Assembly: GCF_947502995.1 (NCBI RefSeq)
Contig: NZ_CANNBW010000022.1
Location: 1 to 64,000, forward strand
Origin: an uncultured Tenacibaculum sp.
Lineage (GTDB): Bacteria; Bacteroidota; Bacteroidia; Flavobacteriales; Flavobacteriaceae
DNA length: 64,000 nt
Direction: 5' to 3'
Both the position numbers and the translations under genes were made by a program. Numbering within the stretch: position 1 is the stretch's first letter; every line of letters begins with the position of its first letter. Shown here piece by piece: positions 29,301 through 37,917 of this stretch. The notes below the pieces were generated by a model. It saw only the letters and a list, made by a program, of their open reading frames with translations. It did not search any database and was not told the DNA's origin.

Positions 29301-32300
29301 TAACTTTAACTGCGTAATCACCAGCTTTAACTCCAGTTAAATTAGCTTTTGTATTTGTTAAAATAGTACCAGAAGCATCAGTCCATTCATAAGTATAAGG
29401 AAGAGTTCCTCCTTCAACTTCAATAGAAATTGCTCCATTAGATAAATCGAATCCACTTGCATCTGTAATAGTATAATCTTTTATACTTAAAGGCGCTAAC
29501 GGTTGAGAAACGATTATTTTCTTTTCAAATGCACAAACTAAATTCTTATCAGTAACTTTAACAGTATATTCACCTGCTCTTAAATCTGTAAGTTCACTTC
29601 CTGTAGATCCGTTACTCCAATTATAGACATATTCGCCAACTCCTCCAGTTGCAGTTACTTTAATTGTAGCATCATTTCCTCTAAAACAAGAAACATTAGT
29701 TACTATAATATTAGTATCTAAAATTTCTAACAACGGAGGTTCTATAATAGTAACTTCTTCTTCTATTTCAATACCGTTGTCATCTGTAATTTTTACTACA
29801 TATGTTCCTTTATCTCTATTTAGTAATTCTAATGTGTTACTTAATTCAGTAGTTTCTCCTTTTTTCGTCCAAGAATACGTATAAGGTTTAACTCCACCAG
29901 TTACAATAGCAGTAGCTGATCCTTTTTGACCAAAACAAGGAATATCATTTTTATCAATTCTAACTTCTAATAATGGTGGTTGATTAATCGTATATTTTGG
30001 ATTAGGATTTATGTAACATCCTTTAGCATCTGTAACTTTAACAGTATACTCTCCTGCTTTAACTCCTGTTAAATTAGCTGTTGTATTTGTTAAAATAGTA
30101 CCAGAAGCATCAGTCCACTCGTAAGTATAAGGTGATGTTCCTCCTTCAACTTCAATAGAAATTGCTCCGTTAGGTAAATTAAACCCTTTTGCATCTGTAA
30201 CAGTAAAATCTTTTATACTAAGTTCGGCTGTAGGTTGAGAAACTACAATCTTCTTTTCGAACTTACATACTAAGTTTTTATCAATCACAGTTACAACATA
30301 TTCACCAGCAGTTAATCCTGTGAGTTCATCTCCTGAAGCTCCATTGTTCCAACTATATGAGTAATCACCAACTCCACCAATAGCTTTTACTTTAATAGTT
30401 CCATCATCTCCATTGAAACATGAAACATTAGTAACAATAACATCTGAATTTAATATTTCTAATTTTGGAGGCTCAATAATCGTTACTTCTTCTTCTATTA
30501 CAATATCATTTGCATCTGTAACTTTAATTACAAAAGTTCCTCCGCTTCTATTTAACAATTCTGTAGTAGCACTTAACTCCGTAATTTCTCCTTTTTCTGT
30601 CCAAGAATACTTGTAAGGTTTAATTCCACCTGTTACACTAACTGTTGCGAATCCTTTTTCACCAAAACAAGAAATATCTTTCTTCGTAATCGTCAATTCT
30701 AATTTAGCAGGTTGATCTACAGTATATTTAGAATTAATTTCACAACCTTTAGCATCTGTAATAGTTACTGAATAATCTCCTGCTTTAATTCCTATTAGAT
30801 TTGCAGTTGTATTTGTTAAAATTGTACCTGAAGTATCTTTCCATTCATAAGTATAAGGAAGAGTTCCTCCTTCAACTTCAATAGAAATTGCACCATCACT
30901 TGAACCAAATTTTTTAGTATCAGTAATTAAATAATCTTTAATATTTAATGATTTTTCAGGCTGGGTAATTACAATTTTCTTTTCAAACTTACATACTAAG
31001 TTCTTGTCTATTACAGTAACAGTATATTCTCCTGCTGCTAAACCAGTAAGTTCTGAACCTGTTTCACCATTGCTCCAACTGTAAGAATAATCTCCTACTC
31101 CTCCAGTTGCAGTAACTTTAATTATTCCTTGTTTTTCTCCAAAACAAGAGACATTTGTAGTAATGATATTTGTATCTAAAATTTGTAATACCGGCGGCTC
31201 GTTTATAGTTATTTTTTTATCCGCAGTATTATTGTTTTTATCAGTTACTGTTATTATATAATCTCCGGCTCCTCTTTTTAATAGCTCCTCAGTTAAGCTT
31301 AATTTAGTAGTTTCACCTTCTTTGATCCATGAGTAAGTATAAGGTTTAACACCACCTACAACATTAGCTAATAAATCTACAGATTCATCTCCATTACATT
31401 TAATTTCACCAGTTTGTACAATTTCACTAACTTCTAATTTTGCGGGTTGCTTAATTTCGTAAAGCTCAGAAAGAATTGTACACTTTTCATTAGTTAATGT
31501 TAATTGATAAAATCCAGCTTGAACACCAACAAGATTCTTGTCATTACTAATAACATCAGTTTGATCTTTTAATCTCCATTCATATTTATAATCGGAAGTT
31601 GTTCCTCCATCAACTTCAATTATAATACTTCCATCACCTTTTTCAAACCCTGTTAAATGATTTCTAACAGCTTTAGTTACTTTTAATTCTTTTGGAGGTT
31701 GAGTAATTAAAAATATAGGAGAAGTTATAGAACATATATTTTTATCGGTAACTTCTACATAATACTCACCTGCTTCTAAGTTTTGAATATTTTGATCTGT
31801 ACTAGAAAAACTAGCATCTCCTACTTTAGTCCACACATACGTATAAGGCTCTGCACCTGTTGATGTATCAAACGGAGTTCCATCTTTAACACTAATTTTA
31901 ATTTCCCCATCAGTACCTTTAAAACATGAAACATTTGTTTTATCTATTAGAGAGATTTTAATTTGAGACGGTTGAGCTATATTGATTGTCTTAGAAGTTG
32001 TTACTCCTTTACGATCCTTGATATCAACTCTATATGAACCAAATTTTAATCCTGATATACGATCTAATCTTATATTAGTAGGATTTAATAATGTTGAAGT
32101 ACTTCCATCTAGTCTATACCAGCGATATTCAAAATCTGAAGGCTTTGATTCAATAGGAAAACCACCACTTACTTTTGCTAAGATTTCAGCAGTTTCTTCA
32201 CCAAAACATTCTATTAATTTTGTTTGAGATAAAGCCACTGTTAAAGGAGAAGGCTCTTTTACCACATAATTTGCAGTAACAAAACAACTATTATTACTTT

Positions 32301-35300
32301 TATCTTTAACAACAACAGTATAAGTTGCTGCTCGTAAACTAGAAATAGTTGCAGAATTAGTTCCTACAAAAGAAGCATCAGTACTCGTCCATTCATAATC
32401 GAAATTCCCAGTACCTCCTGAAACATTAACTGTTATGGCACCAATACTCTGATTAATAATATCGTTATTAGTAATAATAGGAAAACCTAAAACAATAGCC
32501 GTTGGACGTTTTATTGCAACTGATTTTGGACCAACTATACAGTTTAGATCATCTTTAATGTATATTTGGAAAGTTCCATCATTTCTATTTTCAATTGTAT
32601 TTCTATTTAAACTAGAAATTGGCTGAAAGTTAGACGTATTATTTATCGAATAATAATGAGCTCCTTGACCTCCAGAAACAGAAATTTCAATTTTTCCATC
32701 ATTTAAATTAAAACAACTTATATCTGTTCCTTTTAAACTAAAAGTAATAGCCTTAGGTTGAGTCAATTTTTTAATTTCACTAGGCTTATTAGTGTAAGAA
32801 TCGTAAACTACAACGCTATAATCACCAGAAGTCCCTTCATAAGTAGGGTCTGTTGCGCCAGAAATTATACTACCGTTTTTATACCATTTATAAGTGTAAG
32901 TTCCTTTTCCTCCTGTAGGATTGGCTTTTACAATTCCCTTTTCTCCATTACAGGTTATTTCTTTTTGAATACTAACATAAACTTTTAACTCTTCTGGTTC
33001 ATCAACTATAATCTCCTTTGAAGTAATAACACATTTATTAGCATCTGTTATTGTTGCAATATATTTACCCGCTTTTAATTCTGTAATAGTTGCTCCTACA
33101 TTAGAAATATTACCACCATCTTTTTTCCATGTAATTTTATAATTTTTAGTTCCTCCGCTTACAGCAATACTAATACTTCCTTTTGCTCCCCCATTAATAT
33201 TATTATGAGTTACAGTAGGATTTGGATTTACATATAATTCTGTAGGTTGATCTATCTTTCCAGAACTAGAAAAAGCAGACTCACAAGAAGGTAAATTTTT
33301 ACTTCTAACTTTAAAACGGAAGCCTGAAGTAGACGCTTTAACTTCAAAAGAATTATTATTTTGCCACTTTACAATTCCAGATTCTTCAATTCCATATTGA
33401 TAAATAGTACCTGTTTTCCCTCCTGTTGCAGATATTTTAATTTCAGCATTTCCTCTATTACATTTGATAGGAGAAATAACTATATCTTTTATAACGATAG
33501 CAGAAACTTCACCAATAGTAATACTTTTTGTTCTTCCTCCACTTCTAGAATCCTTAATTATAACAGTATAAGTTCCTTTCTTTAAGTTCTCTGTTATAGT
33601 AGAAGTTCTTACTATGTTTCTTAAAGTTTTTAATGTCGTAGAACCTCTCTTTAATGTTACGGTATATTTTTCATAACCACCTTTGATACCTGAAACTACT
33701 AACTGTCCATTTCCACCAAAACATTCTGCATCTTTTTTAGTTAAAGTGAAATCTACAGGATTTGGTTTAATAATTGTTGGTAAAGTGAAATCCTTAGAAC
33801 ACCCGTTCGCATCTGTATATCTGATAATATGAGTTCCAGGAGGTAAACCTGTTATTGTAAATCCGCTTGAAGCTGCGGTCTTTTCAGTTGTAACTGTAGC
33901 ACTATTACCATTTAAAAATATTACATACTTATAAGTATTTCCACTAAACATAGTTCCTCCAGATACACCACTAACATATATAGTTCCATCTTTATTATTT
34001 TCATCTGAAGGATGAGTGACTGCTGAATTAGGTATTGAATTTTGTACTATAGCTGTTGCAACATTAATAGTAACTTTTTTAACTATTACCTTATTTCTAT
34101 CATCTCTAGCTTCACAATTTTTAGAATCTAAAATTGTAACATTTTTACTACCAGGAGCTAAGCCATCTACTATAGTTTCAGCAACACCTCCAGGTGAAGG
34201 AGCTGAAAACGTCTTTTTAAAGACTCCGTTAACATAAACTTTATATGTATTAGAACCTCCTGCAGCTTTTACTTTTATCTGACCATCATTGACCCCTGGA
34301 CAACTTTGATGCTTTTGAGAAGATGCATTTAAAAATAATACTGGTTCAGGCGTTCTTATTTCATAAAATTCTTTTTCATTAGTCGGGAATTCTATTTCTA
34401 CACAATTCTGAACTAAATTCCCAAAACTATTTTTTCTATAACCTGAAACCTCTATTTTATAATTACCATCTTCTAGTAAATTACCTGATCTATCCGGATC
34501 TACATCTTTCTGCCAAGAATAACTGTAGGTTCCATCAGCTTCTTCATTTAACCTAGTTATATTAGTATTAACATTCCAAGTAATTACAGAATGATCATCA
34601 AGTTCTTTATTTAAAGAAACATTTATTTCTTCGTTATCGTATAATTGACGATCAAAAAACAATTTCAAATTACTAACTTCATCATAAGAACAACTTGGAG
34701 AATCAAATGTTGGCTTTTTAGCTACTTTTGGTGGTTCAGGTAAAAATTGAAGAGTTAATATATTTGAAATATCAGTAATACCATTACATGAAGGATTCAT
34801 TCTTACTCTTATTTTTTTATTATTAAGAGCCTTCATTTGATCAGTTTCATTAGAATAAAAATCAGATAGTCCTAAAGAAACATTACTTTGTCCAATTATC
34901 GAATTTAAATTTTTCCAAACTGATTTATCAAAATATTTTTCTCCAGTATAATTGTCTACAGCTTGACTTGCTTGTAAAAATCTTTGATATAAATATCTAC
35001 ACGCTGGGCTAGGATCTCCACCTCCCAAAATTGGTACTCTAAACAACATATCTTCATCTGAACTTTTCTTTTTTGGAGGATCAGTATTTGATCCTCTAGA
35101 TCTTCTTAAAAAATCAATATCACCAGGTCCACCACCTCCTCCTGTTGATACTTCACAATCAAGATATCTTTGAAATGCATCATCTCTTGCATTCAATAAA
35201 TTGTTATAAGCTGATGTAATAGTTCTTACCGTATTAACATTATCTTCAAATTCCCATTTGTAGATCTGGTTTTTATGTGTATTATCAAAGCCTGGTATTG

Positions 35301-35820
35301 AGTTTATTGATATTTTCTCATTTTGACATACAATTTTTGTGATATTAGTAGATGAATTATCAGCATAAGTAAGTTTTGTTACAGGTGTGAGTGTATACTT
35401 AAAATAACTATGAATAGTTCTTAAGTTTTTATTCATGAAACCTGATCTTGAATTTTCATAGCATGGATAATTAGGCATATCAAATCTAACATCAGAATAG
35501 TCACCTGAATGACATCCTCCCCAACTATTTTCATCATTTACGTAAGATGTAAATCTTATATAATTAATTTTATCGTTATTTTTAAATATCAATTCATCGG
35601 TAACATTAATATTTGAAAAATAACTTTTGGGACCAAATTCTTTTAAAACTACAGTTTTACCACTATTTAAATATGCAATAAGTTTATAATTATTTCTATC
35701 TGTACAAATATCCTGAAGTTTAGTATGTTCTAATCTAAATCTATAAGATAATTTATATTCTTGTGAGAAATTTTCTAGTACAGAAAGTAATATAAAAATC
35801 AACAGTAATATTCTTCTCAT
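23371..35820 (-). CDS. Giant SprB-repeat adhesin with T9SS sorting domain
   Basis: Start chosen at ATG 35820 (MRRILLLIFI); the frame opens earlier only with a TTG at 35826 that would overlap the upstream gene's stop. The product is about 4150 residues. It has a signal peptide (ending NFSQ) and a unique N-terminal region to about residue 480, including a Gly-rich stretch STGGGGGPGD near residue 230. About 40 SprB-type modules of about 80 residues follow (pattern TGGxxPYxYxW...LxxLxxGxYxVxVxDxxGC), then a region near the C terminus and a type A T9SS sorting domain (NIYPNPSSGVF, about the last 80 residues). SprB-like proteins are exported through the outer membrane by T9SS and act in gliding or surface attachment. 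Two internal tandem DNA arrays are described separately. Most modules carry a Cys after the first strand and a C-terminal GC. Confidence 0.92.
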   Translation of the reverse strand: MRRILLLIFILLSVLENFSQEYKLSYRFRLEHTKLQDICTDRNNYKLIAYLNSGKTVVLKEFGPKSYFSNINVTDELIFKNNDKINYIRFTSYVNDENSWGGCHSGDYSDVRFDMPNYPCYENSRSGFMNKNLRTIHSYFKYTLTPVTKLTYADNSSTNITKIVCQNEKISINSIPGFDNTHKNQIYKWEFEDNVNTVRTITSAYNNLLNARDDAFQRYLDCEVSTGGGGGPGDIDFLRRSRGSNTDPPKKKSSDEDMLFRVPILGGGDPSPACRYLYQRFLQASQAVDNYTGEKYFDKSVWKNLNSIIGQSNVSLGLSDFYSNETDQMKALNNKKIRVRMNPSCNGITDISNILTLQFLPEPPKVAKKPTFDSPSCSYDEVSNLKLFFDRQLYDNEEINVSLNKELDDHSVITWNVNTNITRLNEEADGTYSYSWQKDVDPDRSGNLLEDGNYKIEVSGYRKNSFGNLVQNCVEIEFPTNEKEFYEIRTPEPVLFLNASSQKHQSCPGVNDGQIKVKAAGGSNTYKVYVNGVFKKTFSAPSPGGVAETIVDGLAPGSKNVTILDSKNCEARDDRNKVIVKKVTINVATAIVQNSIPNSAVTHPSDENNKDGTIYVSGVSGGTMFSGNTYKYVIFLNGNSATVTTEKTAASSGFTITGLPPGTHIIRYTDANGCSKDFTLPTIIKPNPVDFTLTKKDAECFGGNGQLVVSGIKGGYEKYTVTLKRGSTTLKTLRNIVRTSTITENLKKGTYTVIIKDSRSGGRTKSITIGEVSAIVIKDIVISPIKCNRGNAEIKISATGGKTGTIYQYGIEESGIVKWQNNNSFEVKASTSGFRFKVRSKNLPSCESAFSSSGKIDQPTELYVNPNPTVTHNNINGGAKGSISIAVSGGTKNYKITWKKDGGNISNVGATITELKAGKYIATITDANKCVITSKEIIVDEPEELKVYVSIQKEITCNGEKGIVKANPTGGKGTYTYKWYKNGSIISGATDPTYEGTSGDYSVVVYDSYTNKPSEIKKLTQPKAITFSLKGTDISCFNLNDGKIEISVSGGQGAHYYSINNTSNFQPISSLNRNTIENRNDGTFQIYIKDDLNCIVGPKSVAIKRPTAIVLGFPIITNNDIINQSIGAITVNVSGGTGNFDYEWTSTDASFVGTNSATISSLRAATYTVVVKDKSNNSCFVTANYVVKEPSPLTVALSQTKLIECFGEETAEILAKVSGGFPIESKPSDFEYRWYRLDGSTSTLLNPTNIRLDRISGLKFGSYRVDIKDRKGVTTSKTINIAQPSQIKISLIDKTNVSCFKGTDGEIKISVKDGTPFDTSTGAEPYTYVWTKVGDASFSSTDQNIQNLEAGEYYVEVTDKNICSITSPIFLITQPPKELKVTKAVRNHLTGFEKGDGSIIIEVDGGTTSDYKYEWRLKDQTDVISNDKNLVGVQAGFYQLTLTNEKCTILSELYEIKQPAKLEVSEIVQTGEIKCNGDESVDLLANVVGGVKPYTYSWIKEGETTKLSLTEELLKRGAGDYIITVTDKNNNTADKKITINEPPVLQILDTNIITTNVSCFGEKQGIIKVTATGGVGDYSYSWSNGETGSELTGLAAGEYTVTVIDKNLVCKFEKKIVITQPEKSLNIKDYLITDTKKFGSSDGAISIEVEGGTLPYTYEWKDTSGTILTNTTANLIGIKAGDYSVTITDAKGCEINSKYTVDQPAKLELTITKKDISCFGEKGFATVSVTGGIKPYKYSWTEKGEITELSATTELLNRSGGTFVIKVTDANDIVIEEEVTIIEPPKLEILNSDVIVTNVSCFNGDDGTIKVKAIGGVGDYSYSWNNGASGDELTGLTAGEYVVTVIDKNLVCKFEKKIVVSQPTAELSIKDFTVTDAKGFNLPNGAISIEVEGGTSPYTYEWTDASGTILTNTTANLTGVKAGEYTVKVTDAKGCYINPNPKYTINQPPLLEVRIDKNDIPCFGQKGSATAIVTGGVKPYTYSWTKKGETTELSNTLELLNRDKGTYVVKITDDNGIEIEEEVTIIEPPLLEILDTNIIVTNVSCFRGNDATIKVTATGGVGEYVYNWSNGSTGSELTDLRAGEYTVKVTDKNLVCAFEKKIIVSQPLAPLSIKDYTITDASGFDLSNGAISIEVEGGTLPYTYEWTDASGTILTNTKANLTGVKAGDYAVKVIDAKGCELKPNPTYTIDQPAKLEVRIDKNDIPCFSQKGSAIANVTGGVEPYVYSWKEKGETLELSTTSELLNISGGVYVVEIEDKNGNKVVQEVTIIEPTLLEILDANVIVTNVSCFGEDDATIKVTATGGVGEYVYNWSNGSTGNELTGLKAGEYIVKVTDKNLVCAFEKKIIVTEPLAPLSIKDYIIKDASGFDLSNGAISIEVEGGTLPYTYEWTDASGTILTNTTANLTGFKAGVYTVKVNDAKGCEISPNYTINQPEKLEVKIDKNDISCFGQKGSAIANVTGGVEPYTYSWIEKGETLELSSAPELLNISGGVYVIKVEDKNGNKIEDEVTIIEPSLLEITNVETTDVTCYKGSDGRIEITVVGGVTPYSYKWTHTSINDNILENIEADTYNVIITDANGCSVEREIIINQPEEYAIDKIKLARPTSETVNDGDIEVIIVGGEAPYKYVWEDESGSTILDESTNLKTSKIENLSEGRYTITITDAKNCVLSETYNLANPGELLVSIEQTQEIFCYGESNAILDVITIGGAGGNRFQWFNATTNSVIGSDKELKNIPAGSYYVIVSNAEGIEEKSSIFTVTQPEKVEVSISQVNASCFEATNASFKVDVTGGTGTYEYRYTNTLGYTAWTSITGNSITIENLIKGDYKVQVRDVNNCLATDAAGNSEYEINITEPTKLELTKEEVVNVSGFGLSNGSIIVELTGGTPVYTYQWFDAIGTSIGGNSTVLDNIVAGKYQLVVEDIKGCRLVQDYEVTQPDLLEVSLNQLSIISCEGSSNGSIEAIVIGGVKDYTYSWYEESSATVIGTTNILSDLSPGKYYVVINDANGNTVRSSSFEFTEPTALELSLASEYTSCEVGNYWTVTTTVTGGTAPYRYIWNNGDSTANLNNVASGLYEVTIVDANGCKINDIVNLPAHKEFKFTKEDIVNVSGFGLSNGSITVELTGGTPGYTYQWFDASGTSIGGNSTVLDNIVAGKYQLVVEDTKGCRLVQDYEVTQPDLLEVSLNQLSIISCEGSSNGSIEAIVTGGVKDYTYSWYEESSATVIGTANVLSDLSPGKYYVVINDANGNKVRSSSFEFTEPTALGLSLTSEYTSCGTGNDWTVTTTVTGGTAPYRYIWNNGETTADLNNVISGLYEVTVVDANGCSIKDTVRLTAPAEFKFTKEDIVNVSGFGLSNGSITVELTGGTPGYTYQWFDASGTSIGGNSTVLDNIVAGKYQLIVEDTKGCRLVQDYEVTQPDLLEVSLNQLSIISCEGSSNGSIEAIVTGGVKDYTYSWYEESSATVIGTENVLSDLSPGKYYVVINDANGNTVRSSSFEFTEPTALRLSLASEYTSCGTGNDWTVTTTVTGGTAPYRYIWNNGETTADLNNVISGLYEVTVVDANGCSIKDTVRLTAPAEFKFTKEDIVNVSGFGLSNGSITVELTGGTPGYTYQWFDASGVSVGTNSNILDNIVAGKYQLIVEDTKGCRLVQDYEITQPDLLEVSLNQTSIISCLGANNASLEATVTGGVKDYTYSWYKEGSSRIIGTTSQLSDLAPGNYYIIISDANRNTVRSSSFEITEPDALELTLASDYTLCGTGNDWTITTNVSGGTAPYRYVWNTGETSANLSDVITGSYEVTIVDANGCSVTKEIELVTPPELIISAEETNDPKCFNGSNGNIKIEVSGGLAPYTYEWNNGNTTNTNNNLTSGTYEVIITDSKGCIISKAYVLANPDEIEFSLGEDVTLCKDQTYVLNATIDNGVSYEWSSTNGLSSTERVIEVSEEGIYSVVITNEDGCIITDEIEIKRTRDDISSNFLVSSIAYVNEPIVAVNVSDPAPDDSEWILPANVKLNEKTDEYVEFYFEEAGEYEITLYTKKGECEAFQTKTVFITEKEIGDDNTGSDEANGQTPLITDFNIYPNPSSGVFALDLELKEQSDVSVKIYSLLSNDMIDYKKVENKKEYKIDYNLTMVPGLYFVLVETQNEKLVKKIIIR
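24341..27220 (-). repeat. Four tandem 720-bp repeats within the adhesin gene
   Basis: The marker CTTACATTTACTATATCTTC occurs at 25061, 25781 and 26501, with a diverged copy at 27221, giving a period of exactly 720 bp (240 codons). A more diverged unit precedes 25061. Each unit encodes three SprB-type modules. Copies 25501-25780 and 26221-26500 differ at only one base by eye, so this part was homogenised or duplicated recently. The unit length is a multiple of three, so copy-number change keeps the reading frame. Confidence 0.9.
28230..31200 (-). repeat. Second tandem array (about 732-bp period) within the adhesin gene
   Basis: The marker ATTTGTTAAAATAG recurs at 28621, 29353, 30085 and (diverged) 30811, giving periods of 732, 732 and 726 bp. 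Each unit again encodes three SprB-like modules but of a different sequence type, with phrases such as SIKDYTITDASGFDLSNGAI and CFGQKGSAIANVTGG. Copies differ more than in the 720-bp array, so this is the older expansion. Array borders are approximate. Confidence 0.8.
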
Positions 35821-35822
35821 AA

Positions 35823-37913
35823 TCAATAGTTTAATTCAATTTTTTTAATGGGTGATTTTGCTCCAGATGTAAAAACAGCTTGAAGCAAATATTTATAGTT
35901 AGTATTGATTAGCAATTCTTTATCTTTATACTTGGTAGTATTTTTATCAAAAATTTTATACATAGTAGGTTGTTTTCCTTCTTGTCCTTTGTATAAAATG
36001 AATTCTTCTACATTTTCAACAGAATATCTCCAATTCAAATTGATAAATTTTTCCTCTCTATTAGCATAAGCTTCAAACTTATTGATCTCTGGTTTAGGTA
36101 AATTATCTGAAATCTTTACTTTTAAAGGAGTAATCGGTTCAGATTCTAAACCAGAATCATCGACTGTTAGAATTGTATACAAATAATTTTTACCTATTTC
36201 TGTTTTTGTATCTGTAAATTTATTCTTAGGTAATGCTATAGTTGCTAAAAGTTGCCATGGTAAATCTGACCCTCTTTCTTTTCGATAAACCAAAGTACTT
36301 ACAGCATCTTGACTAGAACTAGTTACCCAAGTTAGTATTACATTTTTCTTATCTACATTAAAAGAAGAAAAAACAGGTTGTGATGGAGGAATAATATCTG
36401 GTCTCTTCAATTCTAAAACTTCAGAAAAATTAGAAGGATTATACCTTTTATCTAAAGCTTGTATTTTATAGTAAATCTTCTTATTAAGTGTCTTTATATT
36501 GATTGTATCTACAATCTGATTATTCTGTATTGGTTTAAAAGTGATTTGAGTAAACTCATCATCTTTTAAATTTGCGCGAAAAACTCGGTAACCAAGAAAA
36601 TCTAATTCTGTATTCTGCTTCCAATTTAATCTAACAATACCCAATGTATCTACTTTTCCTACAATTTCTGTTGGGATTGCAGGAGGAGTATTATCATCTG
36701 GTTGAATCATTTTAGGAAAAGATTCTCTTGTAGTTCCATCTGTACCAACAGCTACTATTTTATAATAATTAATAGGCTTTAAATTTGTTAACTTAATACT
36801 CCTTGTACCTTTGCTGATTTGATTGTTAATTACAAAATATTTTCCTTTTGGTTTATCTGCTCTTAATAATTCGAATCGTTTTAAAGTTTGTAAGCCTTCA
36901 TTTGGAAAATCCCATTGAAGCACAACTGTTCCATCTTCTAAAAATTTATTTTCTGTTATAAAAGGATTATGAATTAAAGGTGTAACTCCTTTCCCTGAAA
37001 CTATATTAGAATAAGGACCTTCAATACCAAATGGAGAAATTCCTTTAATTCTATATTGATATATCTTATCATTTTGAAAAAGACTATCAACATACATCAT
37101 CCTATTAGAAGGTCTTACTTCTCTTTCACCTAAATTTGCTATAGGAGTATTGGTTAAAGGCGTAAATGTTTTTCCTAAATCTTCTGATTTTTCTATAATG
37201 TAATTTGTAAAAAAACGTTTTACTATTGCATAATTCCAACTTAAAATTGTTGTTTTATCTTTAAAAACACCAACAAATTCTTTTGGTTTTGGTAATGGCT
37301 TTTCATCTGATAATCCTAAATAAACACCACCGTGTTTTATATCAGATTTCCCCTGTGGTTCAGCTACTTTAATAGTATATAAATATCGTTCACCTTCTTT
37401 TACTGAAGTGTCCACAAAAGCTAATCCAGAAAATTTTGCAACTTCATAATCTTGATCGGCGGCATACATTGCAAAAATAAATCGTTGTTCTAATACTTGT
37501 GCTTGATTTAATATACTGATGATTCCATTACCTCCATTATTCATTTCAACATCAAAATTGTCACCATATAGTGCTTGTGCAGCTATGGCTGCATTCGTAT
37601 TCTTTTGAGTAAATTCTTTCCACTCCATCATTGGTTTTGGTTTTAGAGGAGTAGAGTTTAATTTTTTTAGAATGGGAGTTTCTAAGATTTCATTATTTGA
37701 TATAATGGTCTTTCTTTCTATAGTAAAACCATATTTATTTGCTCTTTTCCAAGCTGAAGGAGTGTTAACTCCCCAACGTAGCATGATTGCTTTTTTATTG
37801 ACTGTAGCTATAGCTTTAACTCCAGCTTCTTCTGCTACAATTTCTTTTTGTGAAAAAACATTATTAATAGAAAACAATATCATTAATAATGTAATCAACC
37901 TAGACATTTTCAT
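35823..37913 (-). CDS. Secreted fibronectin type III repeat protein
   Basis: This 696-residue protein has a signal peptide (about 1-21, ending NVFSQ) and about five fibronectin type III-like beta-sandwich modules, with typical strands such as VVLQWDFPNEGLQTLKRFEL, LKPINYYKIVAVGTDGTTRE and VRLNWKQNTELDFLGYRVFR. The first about 200 residues contain a helical insert. No catalytic motif and no T9SS sorting domain are visible. Only two bases separate its stop from the adhesin ATG and four from the upstream gene's stop, so the three genes are translationally clustered. It probably works at the surface with the large neighbours. Confidence 0.85.
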   Translation of the reverse strand: MKMSRLITLLMILFSINNVFSQKEIVAEEAGVKAIATVNKKAIMLRWGVNTPSAWKRANKYGFTIERKTIISNNEILETPILKKLNSTPLKPKPMMEWKEFTQKNTNAAIAAQALYGDNFDVEMNNGGNGIISILNQAQVLEQRFIFAMYAADQDYEVAKFSGLAFVDTSVKEGERYLYTIKVAEPQGKSDIKHGGVYLGLSDEKPLPKPKEFVGVFKDKTTILSWNYAIVKRFFTNYIIEKSEDLGKTFTPLTNTPIANLGEREVRPSNRMMYVDSLFQNDKIYQYRIKGISPFGIEGPYSNIVSGKGVTPLIHNPFITENKFLEDGTVVLQWDFPNEGLQTLKRFELLRADKPKGKYFVINNQISKGTRSIKLTNLKPINYYKIVAVGTDGTTRESFPKMIQPDDNTPPAIPTEIVGKVDTLGIVRLNWKQNTELDFLGYRVFRANLKDDEFTQITFKPIQNNQIVDTINIKTLNKKIYYKIQALDKRYNPSNFSEVLELKRPDIIPPSQPVFSSFNVDKKNVILTWVTSSSQDAVSTLVYRKERGSDLPWQLLATIALPKNKFTDTKTEIGKNYLYTILTVDDSGLESEPITPLKVKISDNLPKPEINKFEAYANREEKFINLNWRYSVENVEEFILYKGQEGKQPTMYKIFDKNTTKYKDKELLINTNYKYLLQAVFTSGAKSPIKKIELNY

Positions 37914-37917
37914 CTAA

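Noticed and set aside
24341-31200. Repeat arrays considered as CRISPR
   Set aside because: The units are 720-732 bp, in-frame, translated as SprB modules, and lack short direct repeats with spacers.
35820-35826. TTG start at 35826 for the adhesin
   Set aside because: It overlaps the stop of the upstream FN3 gene and adds nothing; ATG at 35820 starts a proper signal peptide.
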